From Gnetum montanum (taxonomy: Eukaryota > Streptophyta > Gnetopsida > Gnetales > Gnetaceae): 64,000 bases of DNA. The first letter of the stretch is position 1. Each line of letters starts with the position of its first letter. A program made the translations under genes and the position numbers. Positions 9,985-21,599 of the stretch are shown here, one piece after another. The stretch is from assembly GCA_015680685.1 (NCBI GenBank), contig MNCI01008035.1, forward strand, positions 37,122 through 101,121. Direction: 5' to 3'. The notes under the pieces are model-generated. The model was not told where the DNA came from, did not search any database, and saw only the letters and a program-made list of their open reading frames with translations.

Positions 9985-11568
9985 TGAAACACCCCAAAAA
10001 ATTCGAAGGCATGCTTGCTTCACCAAGCCTTTGCAATTCGTGCAGTGTTACGACAGTTCTTCAGGAGATGGATGCTTTGATTTTCAGACTATCGCTTCAG
10101 TAAGTTTTCTAAGTCAAGGAGTCTTGCTGTGCTACAACATGTAGCGTAGCAAACTTCAGAAGACGTTTGCAAAAGCACAGTGCTACGCTATGCTATGCTA
10201 CGCAACGTAGCACAGCGTAGCAAAAGCTGGACGATCAGCCCCCTCGCCCGACTTCAAGTCCTTCAGCAATGTCTCCTTCCATCAGAAAGTGGCGAACTTG
10301 GCCAAAATTAGGTCATGTTTGCTGCTATGCTACGCTAAGCTACATGGCGCAGCAAGGCGTAGCAATTCCGCGGAAGTTGACAGAAGGCAACTCAAAGTGC
10401 GGGATCAATAAGTTTGCAAGTTTCGTAGTGCAAAAGGCAAAGTTTGCAGATTGGCGACGTTTTTTGCAACTAAGGACAGTTGCTACGCTATGTAGCGTAG
10501 CATAGTGTAGCAAATTTGTGACCAGCAGTCACAACACTGCAAAGGTTCCCAACACATGCAGCAGAACATAACGTAGGTTTTTTGCTTCAAACTGACGGTT
10601 ATGCTACGCTACGCTACGTAGCGTAGCACAGCGTGACAAGATGCTACGCTACGTTAAGTGCTACGCTACAAAGCATGGTAGGACGTAGCGAGAAGTTATG
10701 CAACATTAATGCACCTCACCTAATTGCACCGTTGCTCTGACAGTGTAATTATGATGCGGCAGGTTTGTAATTACGGCATGGCAAGCTCGCCCAACGGTCA
10801 TGCAGGCATGTGCAGCATAGACAAGTCAGCATAGGCCCAATGCACGTGGCATCCAAACCACATCTTTCGTGCGCCCTTGGTCCTATAAATACCCCAATGA
10901 GCGATGCTTAAAAGACCTTTGGCACTTTTGGCATCCGTCTTTTTCAAAAAAATTTAGTCCCCAGTCTGTTTTCTCGGCAATTTGGTTAGCTAACAGTCTG
11001 GTTGGCTGATAAGAAAAAGTTGGCATTGTAACCTCAAGCATTATAAGCTTTCTGTTTAACATTGTAAACAGTTAGCACTTTCAGTTGGCATTCTTTTATG
11101 CTCTTTCTACCACCTTGGTAGCACTTTGCATTGTTAATGCCTGAGTTCGCATTCAAGCGTGCAGCTATTTTGCTCTACACGTCTTGGTTACTCTCGGGAT
11201 CTCTGCACTTCCCAGCGCTATGCAACCAAATGTATCCATCTTGATAGAGCGAAATTGTAGCTTTGTAGTGGTGCACTTTTCTAACTAACTGCATTTTGCA
11301 TTATCTCTTGTTTACTACTGCATTTTACATTATTTTCTATCTCTTTTACATTTAAGCGTTACTTCGCGCTATCAGTTTCGCTTTCAAATCACACATTGCA
11401 AAAGGTTATATAGGCACCGACTAAATCCCTGTTTGATTGACCAGACCGTTCAGGGTGCCCCATTTCCATCCCATCCAGCACGGCCCTCCCCCGGAAACGG
11501 GGTCAAGATTACTAGCAGCAGACAGCCCCTCGGTGTTTTTCCAGCTGCCAACGTTTTCGGTCGCTACA
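9985..11568 (+). repeat. Element A 5' LTR
   Basis: 1584 bp, TG...CA ends, paired with 26473-28127. The first ~700 bp (U3) contain five clusters of the palindromic word CTACGCTA/TAGCGTAG near 10180, 10323, 10480, 10602 and 10641. A TATA box lies at 10884. Confidence 0.93.
10884..10891 (+). promoter_or_regulatory. Element A LTR TATA box
   Basis: TATAAATA in the context CCTATAAATACCCCAA. The copy in the 3' LTR reads TAGAAATA, so it is damaged there. B has the same word at 41406 and 58429. Confidence 0.75.
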
Positions 11569-11575
11569 GTCTTTC

Positions 11576-11591
11576 TGGCGCTAGAAGGAGG
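11576..11591 (+). other. Element A primer-binding site
   Basis: TGGCGCTAGAAGGAGG lies seven bases after the LTR. B has TGGTGCTAGAAGGAGG (41950) and C has TGGCGCTAGAAAGAGG (60066) at the same place, so it is conserved. I could not assign the priming tRNA with confidence. Confidence 0.7.
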
Positions 11592-11619
11592 ACCTTTTGG
11601 TGCCTTTTCCACGTGTCAT

Positions 11620-12090
11620 GGTAGCCTTGTAAGCCTTCTACACCCTGATACGCATTAGCATAAACTTGACACCCGTCTGTGTTTGTTTACGTGTTGTGCG
11701 GTGCAGATCGGTCACCTCGACGGTTCCCCGGGAACCCTACAGGACGTAAAACCTCCAATTTCCAGTTAACTTGCCTCTTTCTTACGGTAGCCTTGTAAGC
11801 CTTCTGCACCCTAATATGCATTAGCATAAACTTGACACCCGTCTGTGGTTGTTTACGTGTTGAGCGGTGCAGATCGGTCGCCTTGACGGTTCCTCAGGAA
11901 CCCTACAGGACGTAAAGCCTCCAGTTGCCAGCTGACTTGCTTGTCTTATGGTGGTCTTGCATGCGTTCTGTACCCTATTGTGCACTAACGTAAATGTGAC
12001 AGCCTTTTGCGATTGTTTACGCATCGTGTGGTACAGATTAGTCGCCTTGATGGCTCCTCGGGAGCCTTGCAAGACATAAAACCTCTTTTT
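11620..12090 (+). repeat. Leader tandem repeat, three ~165-bp copies with a conserved hairpin
   Basis: Copies begin near 11620, 11786 and 11950, each starting GGT.GCCTTG and including GTTTACG..TTG. Each holds a 6-bp stem with a 3-nt loop: GGTTCC-CCG-GGAACC (11722), GGTTCC-TCA-GGAACC (11888), GGCTCC-TCG-GGAGCC (12052). The third keeps pairing by a double change (T-A to C-G). B has one copy with GGTTCC-TTT-GGAACC at 42095. Position after the primer-binding site suggests a packaging, dimerisation or translation element. Confidence 0.8.
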
Positions 12091-12193
12091 GATTGCTTGT
12101 CAACTTTTTTGCTCTTCTCGTTCGCAAAAATGGTTAGCTTTCCTAATTTCTTTGTTTTTTTTTGCATTTGCAAAACTATCTAGCTTAGCAACA

Positions 12194-14974
12194 ATGACTT
12201 CCGCAACTACTGCTGCTAACACCTTCAATGTGGAGGTTCCCGTCACGGTTCAAGGCACCACTGGTGCCAAACAACTACTGAACCTGATGTTGGAAACACG
12301 TCGATCCCTTAGGATCCAAAATCGAGGACCTGATGGCTTGGCCCAGCAACATGAGCATTACAACTTCCTCTATGCAAAGGTTTAGGAAAACCTGCCTTTG
12401 GACGTACACGAGTTCAAAAGTAAACGTAGCTTCGAGTTCTCTTACTGCGACGGGAAGGAGTTTGTTCCCACTCTTGGCGCTTCCATACCTTTGACACAGA
12501 CAAACCAAAGGCTGCTACACCAACTAATCCAGTTGGCTAGGCTTATGGAGCAACAAGACATGACATCTAACCAGGATGACACTTTTCAAGACGGACAGGA
12601 GGAACTCGATTCCCAATCTGACGAGGGAGGTCCAACCAATCCCGTTCCTATCCCTCCTACCCAGTCCTTGTGGGCCAACCTGTTGTCTGTCACCACTCCC
12701 TTTGTTATCACACCTACGCTCCTGTAGCCTGCAACTACAACCGCAATGGGTAGCCATGTCACCTTCCCAACGTATCAACGCCCTTATTCCCCTGTTTCAT
12801 TTGCAGCAACTATGCCTTCACAAACTATTCATTCGCCCATTCTTGTAGTGCATCACACACCAATCATGGCTACCCTACCACATATTCATGTTGTGCCTAC
12901 TTCACAATTGTATGCAACTTTCGTTTCGATTCCTACGTTCATGTTTGTTCCACCCATTACGGCGGGCCTAAGCCCATCCACATGGTGGATCCCATTCACT
13001 TCTTCGCCTATTCCACAACCATAGCAGATGTCTCATTATGTTCACCCTCAGACCTACCAAACCTCGCAAATGGTACAACCTAACACGGGGCTATGGTCTA
13101 TTCCGCCGGCAACACAAGTAGTCTATTCGGCAGCACAACCCGCGGTTGCCGCTCCAACCGCACCACTTGTCAGGTGGTGGACAGCACAAGCAGTGCTGCT
13201 CGCGGGGGCTACCCCAACGGTACTGCTGATGGGTCACGCCACCACCCCTGCCATTCCTCAAATGGGAGCTGCCTCAGCAGCTCCCTAACGACCCACAACA
13301 TCGCAGGGTCTGGACCAAGCGTTCCAGCTCATCCAGACCCTCACTGAGGAAATCAAACGCCTCAAAGTTGTCGGGTCTGACACGGTACAAGTCATGGACT
13401 TTTACCAGGACGACCCCATCAGCCCTGCAATCCCTGCTCTAACATTACCCCCGGGGATGTCTCTCTCACACTTCACGAAGTACAATGGGGAGGGGGATCC
13501 CAACGCACATCTAGTTACCTTTAGGTCTAAGTTTCTCCTATTGCAACAATAGCTGCACACGATCATTCGCATCTTTGCCATGTCCTTGGCTGGGAGAGCC
13601 TTAGATTGGTATCGCACGTTGCCACGCTCATCTCTTTTAACTCTAGAAGAGCTTCTGACCCAGTTCGTGATGCGCTTCAAGTATAACTTGAAGCTGAAAA
13701 TCACGTTGGACTAGCTGATGAGCATGAAGTAGGAGCCTCTGGAACCGGTCCAGAAGTTCATCCAGGGGTGAAGCGCGACCCTTAACAAAATCCTAGAGCC
13801 CATCACGGAGGCCCATTTGTTGGCCGTCTTCAAGGGTGCAGTGAATGACTTTATCAAGTCCAAACTGTACTGCCTCGCCCCTCACACTCTTAGTCAAGCC
13901 TTCACTTAGACTAAGAGTATACAAGACACGGCCGAGGCAAGCAAAGACTACATCGCTTACAAAAACACCTTCACAAAGAAGGACAAGGGTAAGGCCTCGA
14001 TAACCACAGTGGCTGTTGTGGCGATTAAGGCCAAGCCCCGACCTAGTAACAATGGTAACAAGAGCAACAAGAAACCAATTGTACCCGCAGCTAACCCCAT
14101 GCCCAAGTAGGGCAGCATGTCGCAACCTCTAGTACCAGTACCTGAGACATCTGCACAACCCAAACCGAACTTTGTGCGTAAAGATCGCTCAAAGTACACC
14201 CCATTGTCTCTCAAACCTTCAAAACTTCTAAAGCAGCTATTGGCAGCAAGGCACATGCAATACAAGAAAATGTCACAAGAAGAAATCAGTAGACATCAAC
14301 GCTATTGCGAGCTCCTTAGGAACCCCTCTTTGGCCCTGCCCAATGAGCCCCCAGTTCCTGAGGGTTGCAGGTTGGACAGGTTTTGTGACTATCACCAACA
14401 GTGTGGTCACAACACAAATTACTGTTTGGCGTTGCAGGATGACATCCAGAGATTGATTGACCAGGGAAAACTAGTGTTGGATGAAAGCAACCTAGTACAT
14501 CCCGAAAATCAATCTATGCATGTCTACACAGACCCACTCAACGTCAACAATGCCAGTTACATCATCAACGTGATCAGTATTGATAGTGATCCTAGGCCAC
14601 CCTAGCAGCCATTTGTGGTTCATGTGCCTCAGCGTAGCGCACCAGCACCACGAGCGACTAATCAAAGCTTGCAACAGCTGTTTGTCCTGAGAGTCCCATC
14701 ACAGGCATCCATCTCTACGCAACTTGTTAACGAAACCGTGCTACTTCGCCCGCTAATGCTATTAGCACCTTTCATCATTAAGGGGTTGACTTCTTCGACA
14801 ACTCCTGCCCTGCATAAGATAGCTGAACAACCTTCTCGTCCTAAAAAACGAGAAGTGCGTTTTGCAGGTGAGACGTCGAAGGGGAATACCGCCCAAGGTA
14901 TTCCCAAACCTAGGTTCCCACCCCTTGTGTCTACGCCCTCGTCACCAAAAATTAACTTTGCTATAACAGCGTAG
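12194..14974 (+). pseudogene. Element A gag
   Basis: One continuous frame starts at ATG 12194 (MTSATTAANTF) and carries twelve stops, ten of them TAG. The capsid-type core lies at about 13394-13800: DDPISPAI, then HFTKYNGEGDPNAHLVTF, then ALDWYRTLPRSSL, then KFIQG, as in Retrotrans_gag. Near 14380 a CDYHQQCGHNTNYC zinc knuckle with spacing C-x2-H-x3-GH-x4-C matches the Tat type. Gag packages the element RNA. Sister copy B encodes Trp or Gln where A has stops at 13550, 13712, 13730, 13769 and 13907. The N-terminal 250 residues are P/T/Q-rich and low in conservation. Confidence 0.85.
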
Positions 14975-15129
14975 TTCGCGTTGCCTTGCAAAAAGGGTTT
15001 GAACCTAGATCCGAAGCTACCCCTCCTTGGGAAATTCTTCTTTTGGGATGAGTCGAAGAAGAGGAAAACGTTAAACAGGGGGCGCCCAAAACCTTTTGGA
15101 TGCCCTCACTTAGGTCAAGTAGGCTTTAA

Positions 15130-15800
15130 AACAGAAAAAATCTACGTTGAACATGTATGACTTGATCATGACATCTGTCCCCCACTGCGAGGCTCTGATT
15201 CGCATGTTGACAATGATTCCGGTCAACGAAGACATGCTAGCAAAAGAAGAACTGAGCCACTCGGTCATGCTTCCCTCCGCACCCGCAGAGCCTGAGTCAT
15301 CCTAATTGACTTTTAGCGACGACGCCATCAGGGAAGATCCCGAAAGAGGTTAGGTGACCACAGCACCTCTTTTCATCACAATTTGGGTCGACCAACACCA
15401 GATCTGAAGGGTACATGTTGATGATGGGGCTGCCACGAATGTCATCCCTTTCCCTATTGTGGACAAGTTGGGCTTGGTCGACTAGGTCAAACCCACAACG
15501 ACATCGTGCCTAAGGTCGTTCAACAGGGCATGTGTCCTGGTAAAAGGCATAGTCTACATAGACTTCGTAGCAGGGGACTAGTTCTCCACAAACGCAACGT
15601 TCATCGTGGATTGAGGAAATTCCTGGATTTAACCTAATCTTGGGGTGATCATGGTTAGCACAACTTAGGGCTGTCTCTTCACCCATACACCAGGAAATCC
15701 ACCTACCATACGTGGGCAAGGAGGTGGTGATCCATGGTGACGAAGTAGCAACATAAGCTATCAGTAATGTAGACATGGAGTAGGGTTCAGAGGTCGTAAC
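15130..15800 (+). pseudogene. Element A protease
   Basis: Retropepsin-like sequence with active-site motif VHVDDGAATNV at about 15410, in the same position as in B and C. Several TAG stops (for example near 15300 and 15480) and a frameshift after about 15600 spoil the flap-to-ILGR part. The retropepsin would cleave the Gag-Pol polyprotein. The sequence thereafter reads to about 15990 without a clear domain. Confidence 0.75.
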
Positions 15801-16079
15801 CTCTAAGAATGAAGCGCGTGCTCATGCGCACATTAACCACTCATCTGGAGAATTAGCCTAGCAGGCTGGTCTCTAAAATGAAAGCATATGGGTTGAGTTG
15901 CCCTTCCAAGTGGGGGACAATGATGTGGACGAGGGCCCTAGAAAAACATCTCAGCCTTATGTTCCGATCAACCCACGATGGGTCAAGAAGTAGCTATGCA
16001 TAGGGTAGCAACCCCTCTGCTTCCTACCCAGTTGCCATCCCTTGTACGTTCACTGCTTTATGCTTGTTAACATACCATC

Positions 16080-16310
16080 CTTTTGACATGCTACACTATG
16101 GCTTGAAATGTCCTAAAACTATGCTACGTTATGGCCCGAAACAACCTAAAACTAGCAATGGCCCGAAACGGCATAAAACTAGCACAAGTTACCAGTTAGC
16201 CGTTGTTCAAGTTGTTAATGTATCATCTCTTTGGCATGTTACGCAATGGCTCGAAATGCCCTAAAACTAGCAATGGTCCGAAAAGGCCTAAAACTAGCAC
16301 ATGAAAGCAT
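16080..16310 (+). repeat. Hairpin array 1 of element A
   Basis: About five units of GGCCCGAAA.GGCC-type sequence followed by TAAAACTAGCA. Examples: GGTC-CGAAAA-GGCC and GGCT-CGAAAT-GCCC. The array lies just past the 3' end of the antisense gene. Confidence 0.75.
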
Positions 16311-16483
16311 GAAAATTTTATACAAAACGTAGCACATATGCAATGCACAAGTTAACGCAAAGTCTATTTCTTTTCTGAAATTCTTTTATTTATTTAAAAC
16401 TTTTTCCTATTGACAATGTTTGCAAATTTTTTTTTTTACAAAATTTCAAAAATTTAAAATTCCAAAAATAAAATCCCATGTGG

Positions 16484-19400
16484 TCATGGGTTGTCTCTGT
16501 TTGTGTCTTCTTCGCCTTTTGTTTCTGCATCATTTCCTTTTGCATCATCTTCCCCTGCGTTACCCTCCATAGATCCTTCATTCCCTCCTTCTACAGGCCC
16601 TGTGCCCTCATCTGGAGCTTACATTGTAAAAATGAAGTGGTCAGCTAAAGCAACGCACGCAGCTTACAGCAGAGCATAAGCATTAACACAGTAGAAAGTG
16701 ACTAACCTGAGAAGGGCCTACGTTCGTCTTAAAGGGTATCTGGTCTAAACTGAGCCCGAGGCGATGCTAGATCTCCTCTGTTGTGATGTCCACCCAATGC
16801 CTGTTGCTACATTCAGCGTCCGTAGTAGCTCTCTCCCTTTTGGCAGTTGTCCACCTTGGTGGTCCTGGGGAAAAGGAGACAGTTGCGGTCTCTTCTGTGG
16901 GAAGGTCCACTTTCAGGTTAGGAGATTTTGTAACCTTTACCTGCTCTTTGAACTTGGCGTAGGCGTTAGAAGCGTCAATGGCATTCACGAATGCTCATAC
17001 GTAAATGCCTCCATAGCAGCGTCCTTATACAATTTACCATGGGTGGCATTTTTCTGTTTATACATGTGTTTATGGTTTCTTTGGGACCACCCCCATTCGT
17101 AAACCTTGGCATTGAAGTCTTTCAGGACTTGACACTTTTGGACAAGCAAGTCCATCTGCATCCACTGTTTGATTATCTTGTGAGTGGCTTCAACGTTCTG
17201 ATGCACGACAGTCCAAAATCTAGCATAGTCTATTACAGCCGTGTGCCAGTCCTCATTATTAGTGTCACGGGCTATGAGGAACTTGTTTCTCAACCTGAGA
17301 TCTTCCACCTCAATGACCAGGTCGACCTCTCTTTGCTCAGCTCTTTGGACCCGTTTCCACAAGTCCTCGTTAATGTGCTTATACTTCCACAAGGAGCATG
17401 CCGAGTGCAAAATGCATTTGCAAGCCTCATCGTACATGCGACGAGACACCTTGGTTACTTCAAGCAGGAATGTAGGCATGACACTGACCTTCAAAGGTTA
17501 TGCTGAGTCCCATTTGAGCTGAGAGGCTGCCATGACACAAAGAGCGTAGCAATCGCATTAGCGTAGTAAGATTAGCAAACTCAAAAAAAATTCTAGCATA
17601 ATAACATGAGAGCACCTAATACTACTACTTACCCATGTCAGGGTCCACTTGTTGGAGGCGTTTGATCATGTCGTCAACGATTCCTTGCACTAACGTAAAC
17701 TTGTTAGGGATCTCGGCCCACGACTCCGCACAAATCGGAGAGGGTCCTGCAGCATCAACAGCAGCACAAACATATCAGTAATGGCCAAAACAGGCTGTGA
17801 CAAGGCAGACATATTGCCAAACTCACTAGTGTCTGATTGTGGTCTTTCTTCTTGCTGATGCAAGACGATGGCAGTAACCTTAGCAGAAGTCCCTACCAAG
17901 TATGTATGAGCCTCTTCTTCATGCACTGGTGCCTTTCCTTATAGGAGACCAGCATCTTTTTTATTCAAGGGAGGTTCCTCTTCGTTGGTAGGAGGATTCT
18001 TCCTAATGACAAGAGTCCCTGCCTTAACGACAGGAGCTCCTTTCTTCTTGACCGGGGCCCTTCTTCCACGACTGGGGCCTCCATGTCTTTATTTGTCGCC
18101 CCCATCTTAGGGGCCGACACCTCTTCATCGCCTTCTTCTTCTTCTTCCTCTTCCTCTTCCAGCAAAGAAGCATGTTTGCATTAGTCCAAAAACAAGTTAG
18201 CTTGAAGTAGGCACTATGCTACGCTACACCGCCTAGCATAGCAGACAATAACAAAGTAAGCATTAGACAAAAGAGTTTACCAATGGGGGGTTGCATCCTC
18301 TGTAGTTTAAGTCGTAGTCTTCTCCCCTCCTCTTCCTCCATGCAAAGGGTTTCCTCAGCTGGGGGAGGCCTCTTTCATTGCAAATTTTTAAGCACAGTCT
18401 CGGCTATGAGACATTCCCCCTGTGACACGCTACCGGCTACGGTAGGGAGCCACCCAATCCTTAGTCATCATGGAGAACGACTCCCCAATTATTTTTGGGG
18501 GATCTTGGGCTCGGATGGTCTGAAGGATCTCGCGAATTCACGGTCTGGAAATCTGGTTGCGATTTCGCATGATCCAGACTCCATTCTCTTGAACCACCAG
18601 AAACTCTGCGAAGTGCTTCAGATAGCCTATGTAGAAGGCATAATGTATGTTGGAACAGGACTTCGATTTTTGAAGGAGTCCAAAAATTTCGTCTTGTAAG
18701 CCTTTACATAGGTAGCCGACCCAGTTGTAATGGGTCCCCTCTTCCATGACCTCCCACATTATCCAAGCCTGCTCAATTCCCAGGACCTTCCCTTGGGTAA
18801 GTAGCTGGGGGAATGCACGAGCACGGAAGACAGGGTAGATCTCCTTAGCGGGACAATCTTTAAGCTTCTCCATGGGGAGCCCTTTTCGCTCCTTAGAAAT
18901 CCCCAACCACTCTTGAATATCCTTCTTCTGAAGAGTCAGCTCCTTCTTGCCCTTCGACCCTATGAGGACGTCGTCGGCAGGAACACCGAATAGGTCCACG
19001 AACAGCTTGTCATTGATTTTAATGACCACCTGCATGCCTTGTATGCGTGCACGAAAGCAGCCTACCTTGTCAGAAAAGGAGTTGACCAAGGAGAGCATCT
19101 TGGCGGCAGGAACGCTCAGATTCGGGGCCAAGAATAGATCCATAAGCCCAGCCTTTTGGATGTTCTGGACCAAGGAGTCTGAAGCCACATCGTTTATCTA
19201 GCGTTGGCTCGATTCTACTTTGCCATATTTGAAGTAGATGTTTGCCCCCTGTGTCTCGGCGGTTACCACCGTCACCTCCTGGGGCTTCTTCGCCCCTGCA
19301 ACAGTTTTCGCAAAAACGTTTAGCATAAAAATGCAGAAAATACAAAGATTGCAAAGACACTTAAGCATGCGACACTTATTGTTTGGCCTATTGGGCCTAT

Positions 19401-20828
19401 ACGGTAACGGGAATGGCGGAAGTTCAACCAGAACTTGTTCAACCGTGACCAGTTTGAAGGGTTCTGCCCACTCCTCATCCAGCCAACCCTGCCCTTTGCA
19501 CTAATTATAAAGAATAGAATATAGGCATGGGTAGGTGAGATATTCACCCCCGCATTGACCAATCACACCTGCCTGCAAGTTCTCAGCATAAGAGAACTCC
19601 TGTAGGGTTATTTGTGTTGTAGCTAGTAGACTCGGTAGGTCGTGAACCCCATCCTTGTTGATGAAGAACCTGGTGAAAAATGCATACTATTAGCATTAGG
19701 CCAATATGGCCAGCATCGCATAAACACATCGGAATAAGGCTGCAAAACTCACCTGCCAGCACAGTAGATAGTTCCCTAAGGATTCATGAAGCACGTCGTC
19801 ATAAAATGTGCAAGGAATAATGTGTTGAAATGGTGGTAGTAGCTGTATTCCAGCATCTCCCAGATCCAAGCCAAACATCTTAACCCTTTTGGGCGCTAAC
19901 TGGATCCTTCTCCCTGCCTGCTCATGATTGCCTTGTCAGTTAGAAACCTCAGAATGCCCCGACTTGCCCCAGGCAATATGGCTTCTATTATGCCAGCCGC
20001 CTCCTCCTCCTCTAGGGATGACCAAACGATCACACTGAAGTGGTCGAGGAGCAATTGTAAGAAGTCCTGTGCTCCTTTCTTGAACCAGACCCCTCGCTCT
20101 CCCACACGTATCTGGGGAGGAGGAGCATTGGCCACAGGTTTGCTCACATGACACAAGACCCCTCTAACTTCCAAAACAATCAGGATTGGCCTTCATCCCA
20201 TCCTGCACAACACAACTAGCAAGTGTTAGCATCATGTCTAAGTGCAATACGCACACAACGTAGCAATACTTAGTAATCCATGCATATAGCGTAGCATAAT
20301 CCTTTTCCCACGCGTAGCGTAGCAAGAACATGACAGTGATAGCGTAGCAAAAATAACCTAGCATAGCAATAGAGCAATTAACCCTAACAGGGTGATTAAC
20401 AATACGCCCCGACAGAACACATGTCACACTATAACATCACGCATGGCCCAACCCTCCCAAGGATCCTACGTCACACCATTTGAAAGCCAAGCAACTTAAA
20501 CTGTCTAAACCCTCACGGTTATGAAAACCTTGACGGTGGCGGTTTAAGCGACCTTGCATGCAACGATGGCGTAACATTTATACACTCACCACAGCCGAGA
20601 CAGAAAATGCAGGTGGCTAGGACTAGGATGCAAAACAAAATCAGAAAACAACAGAAGCAAAAAATGATAATAGAATTACGAAAAAAGCAGAGGAAGCACA
20701 GTAGCCTACCGGGTCAATGGCGTGTCCTTCTGCACCGCAACGCACGCTTGTGTCAAGCGCCCCAGGGTTTTCTCTTCCTCCTTGACCTTTACAAGTGCCA
20801 AGTTCATGCGTTCCTTTCTCGGAGCCAT
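16484..20828 (-). pseudogene. Antisense eight-exon gene, copy A
   Basis: Exons on the minus strand: 20828-20710 (starts MAPRKERMN), 20202-19753, 19669-19403, 19295-18281, 18160-17827, 17746-17633, 17526-16707, 16617-16484 (ends at a TGA). Every border aligns with copy B at 46529-51293. Donors include GTGAGT, GTAAGT and GTTAGT; acceptors include TGTGCAG, TTGCAG and TGGCAG. The product would be about 1080 residues. Exons 2-4 hold the conserved part (GVLC..SKP.AN.PPP, LMDLF, FGVP, HYNW), exon 5 is acidic, and exon 7 is coiled-coil-like (HINEDLWKRVQRAE). I do not recognise the family. Some Tat elements are known to carry antisense ORFs (for example maize Grande), but homology is untested. Copy A is broken: exon-5 acceptor AG changed to TG, exon-8 acceptor shifted one base, some stops. 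The exon 1/2 junction does not keep frame in either copy, so a border there is wrong or a small exon is missing. Confidence 0.75.
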
Positions 20829-20974
20829 CGTCTTGCTCGCAAATTCTTCCTTGCCGCTGTGCAAAAAATTGTCTTGCTCGCTATTAGCACAATCACTCTG
20901 AAATCGCCTTGTGCTCCTAATATGGGCTCTGCGCTCTTATGGTGAGAATGACAAGTTTACCAGGGCTTAATCCC

Positions 20975-20982
20975 TATTTATG
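20975..20982 (-). promoter_or_regulatory. Decayed TATA box of the antisense gene, copy A
   Basis: The minus strand reads CATAAATAGGGA, aligned with TATAAATAGGGG in copy B at 51419. It lies about 150 nt before the exon-1 ATG. The first T is changed to C. Confidence 0.5.
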
Positions 20983-21149
20983 GCCATAATGGTGAAAAGG
21001 GAAACTTGTTGCTCTCTCTCTCCGTTTAATGCGGAGTGCGTCGTACAGCGTAGCACGCCCGCCACGACATCGTAGCACTGTTAGCATTAAAACCTTGACA
21101 CGCTTCAAGCTAATGGCTTGCTTTCCCAAAAAATGAGAAAAAAATATAT

Positions 21150-21345
21150 TTTCGATTTTCCTGGTCCGAAAAGACCTTAAACTAGCGATCGTAGTATAGT
21201 TGCGCTTTTACCGGTCTGAAAAGACCTTAAACTAGCAAACCCCAAAGCAGTTGCAACTTCTGCAGTCCGAGAAGACCTTAAACTAGCATACTTCAACTGT
21301 CATACGTTTGCAGTCCACAATGACACTAAACTAGTAATCTCACGT
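21150..21345 (+). repeat. Hairpin array 2 of element A
   Basis: Four units: GGTC-CGAAAA-GACC, GGTC-TGAAAA-GACC, AGTC-CGAGAA-GACC and a decayed AGTC-CACAAT-GACA, each followed by TTAAACTAGC or close. Spacing is 40-60 bp. It lies between the antisense promoter and the RT exon. Confidence 0.8.
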
Positions 21346-21577
21346 TTTTGCGTTGGCCGCAGTTTTACATTTTCTCCTTAGCAGCATCACATTTTCGCAT
21401 TGACAATTTTACATTTCCTATTTTAGCAGCTCCGCATCTCCATGCCACAAAGGTATTCCATGACTTTAAACTGGCAAAAATTTTAATCGTTACATCATGC
21501 TCTACATCATACATCTCGTCATTACTTTGCAAGTTTTCGTTATACACGATTGCTACCAACAGGAGCCTCTTAACCAG

Positions 21578-21599
21578 GCTTTCGTCTCATTTTGACAGG
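21578..21599 (+). promoter_or_regulatory. Putative 3' splice site of the protease-RT intron
   Basis: A pyrimidine-rich run leads to CATTTTGACAG/GTT, and the frame that follows (VKRKMEIHCD) continues without a stop into RT. Ogre elements are known to splice an intron at this place. Element C has a similar TTTTGTTCACAG/G at 63989. The matching donor was not identified. Confidence 0.5.

Noticed and set aside
13402-14265. Minus-strand frames of 100-110 codons under gag
   Set aside because: Shadows of the sense gag frame, which has the recognisable domain; not conserved in B or C.
12383-14974. Possible programmed UAG readthrough or recoding in element A
   Set aside because: B encodes ordinary Gln or Trp at these places, and TGA and TAA also occur. 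Methylation-driven decay explains it better.
16991-17506. 171-codon plus-strand open frame with hydrophobic stretches
   Set aside because: It is the opposite strand of exon 7 of the antisense gene, whose frame and borders are conserved in B; this frame is not.
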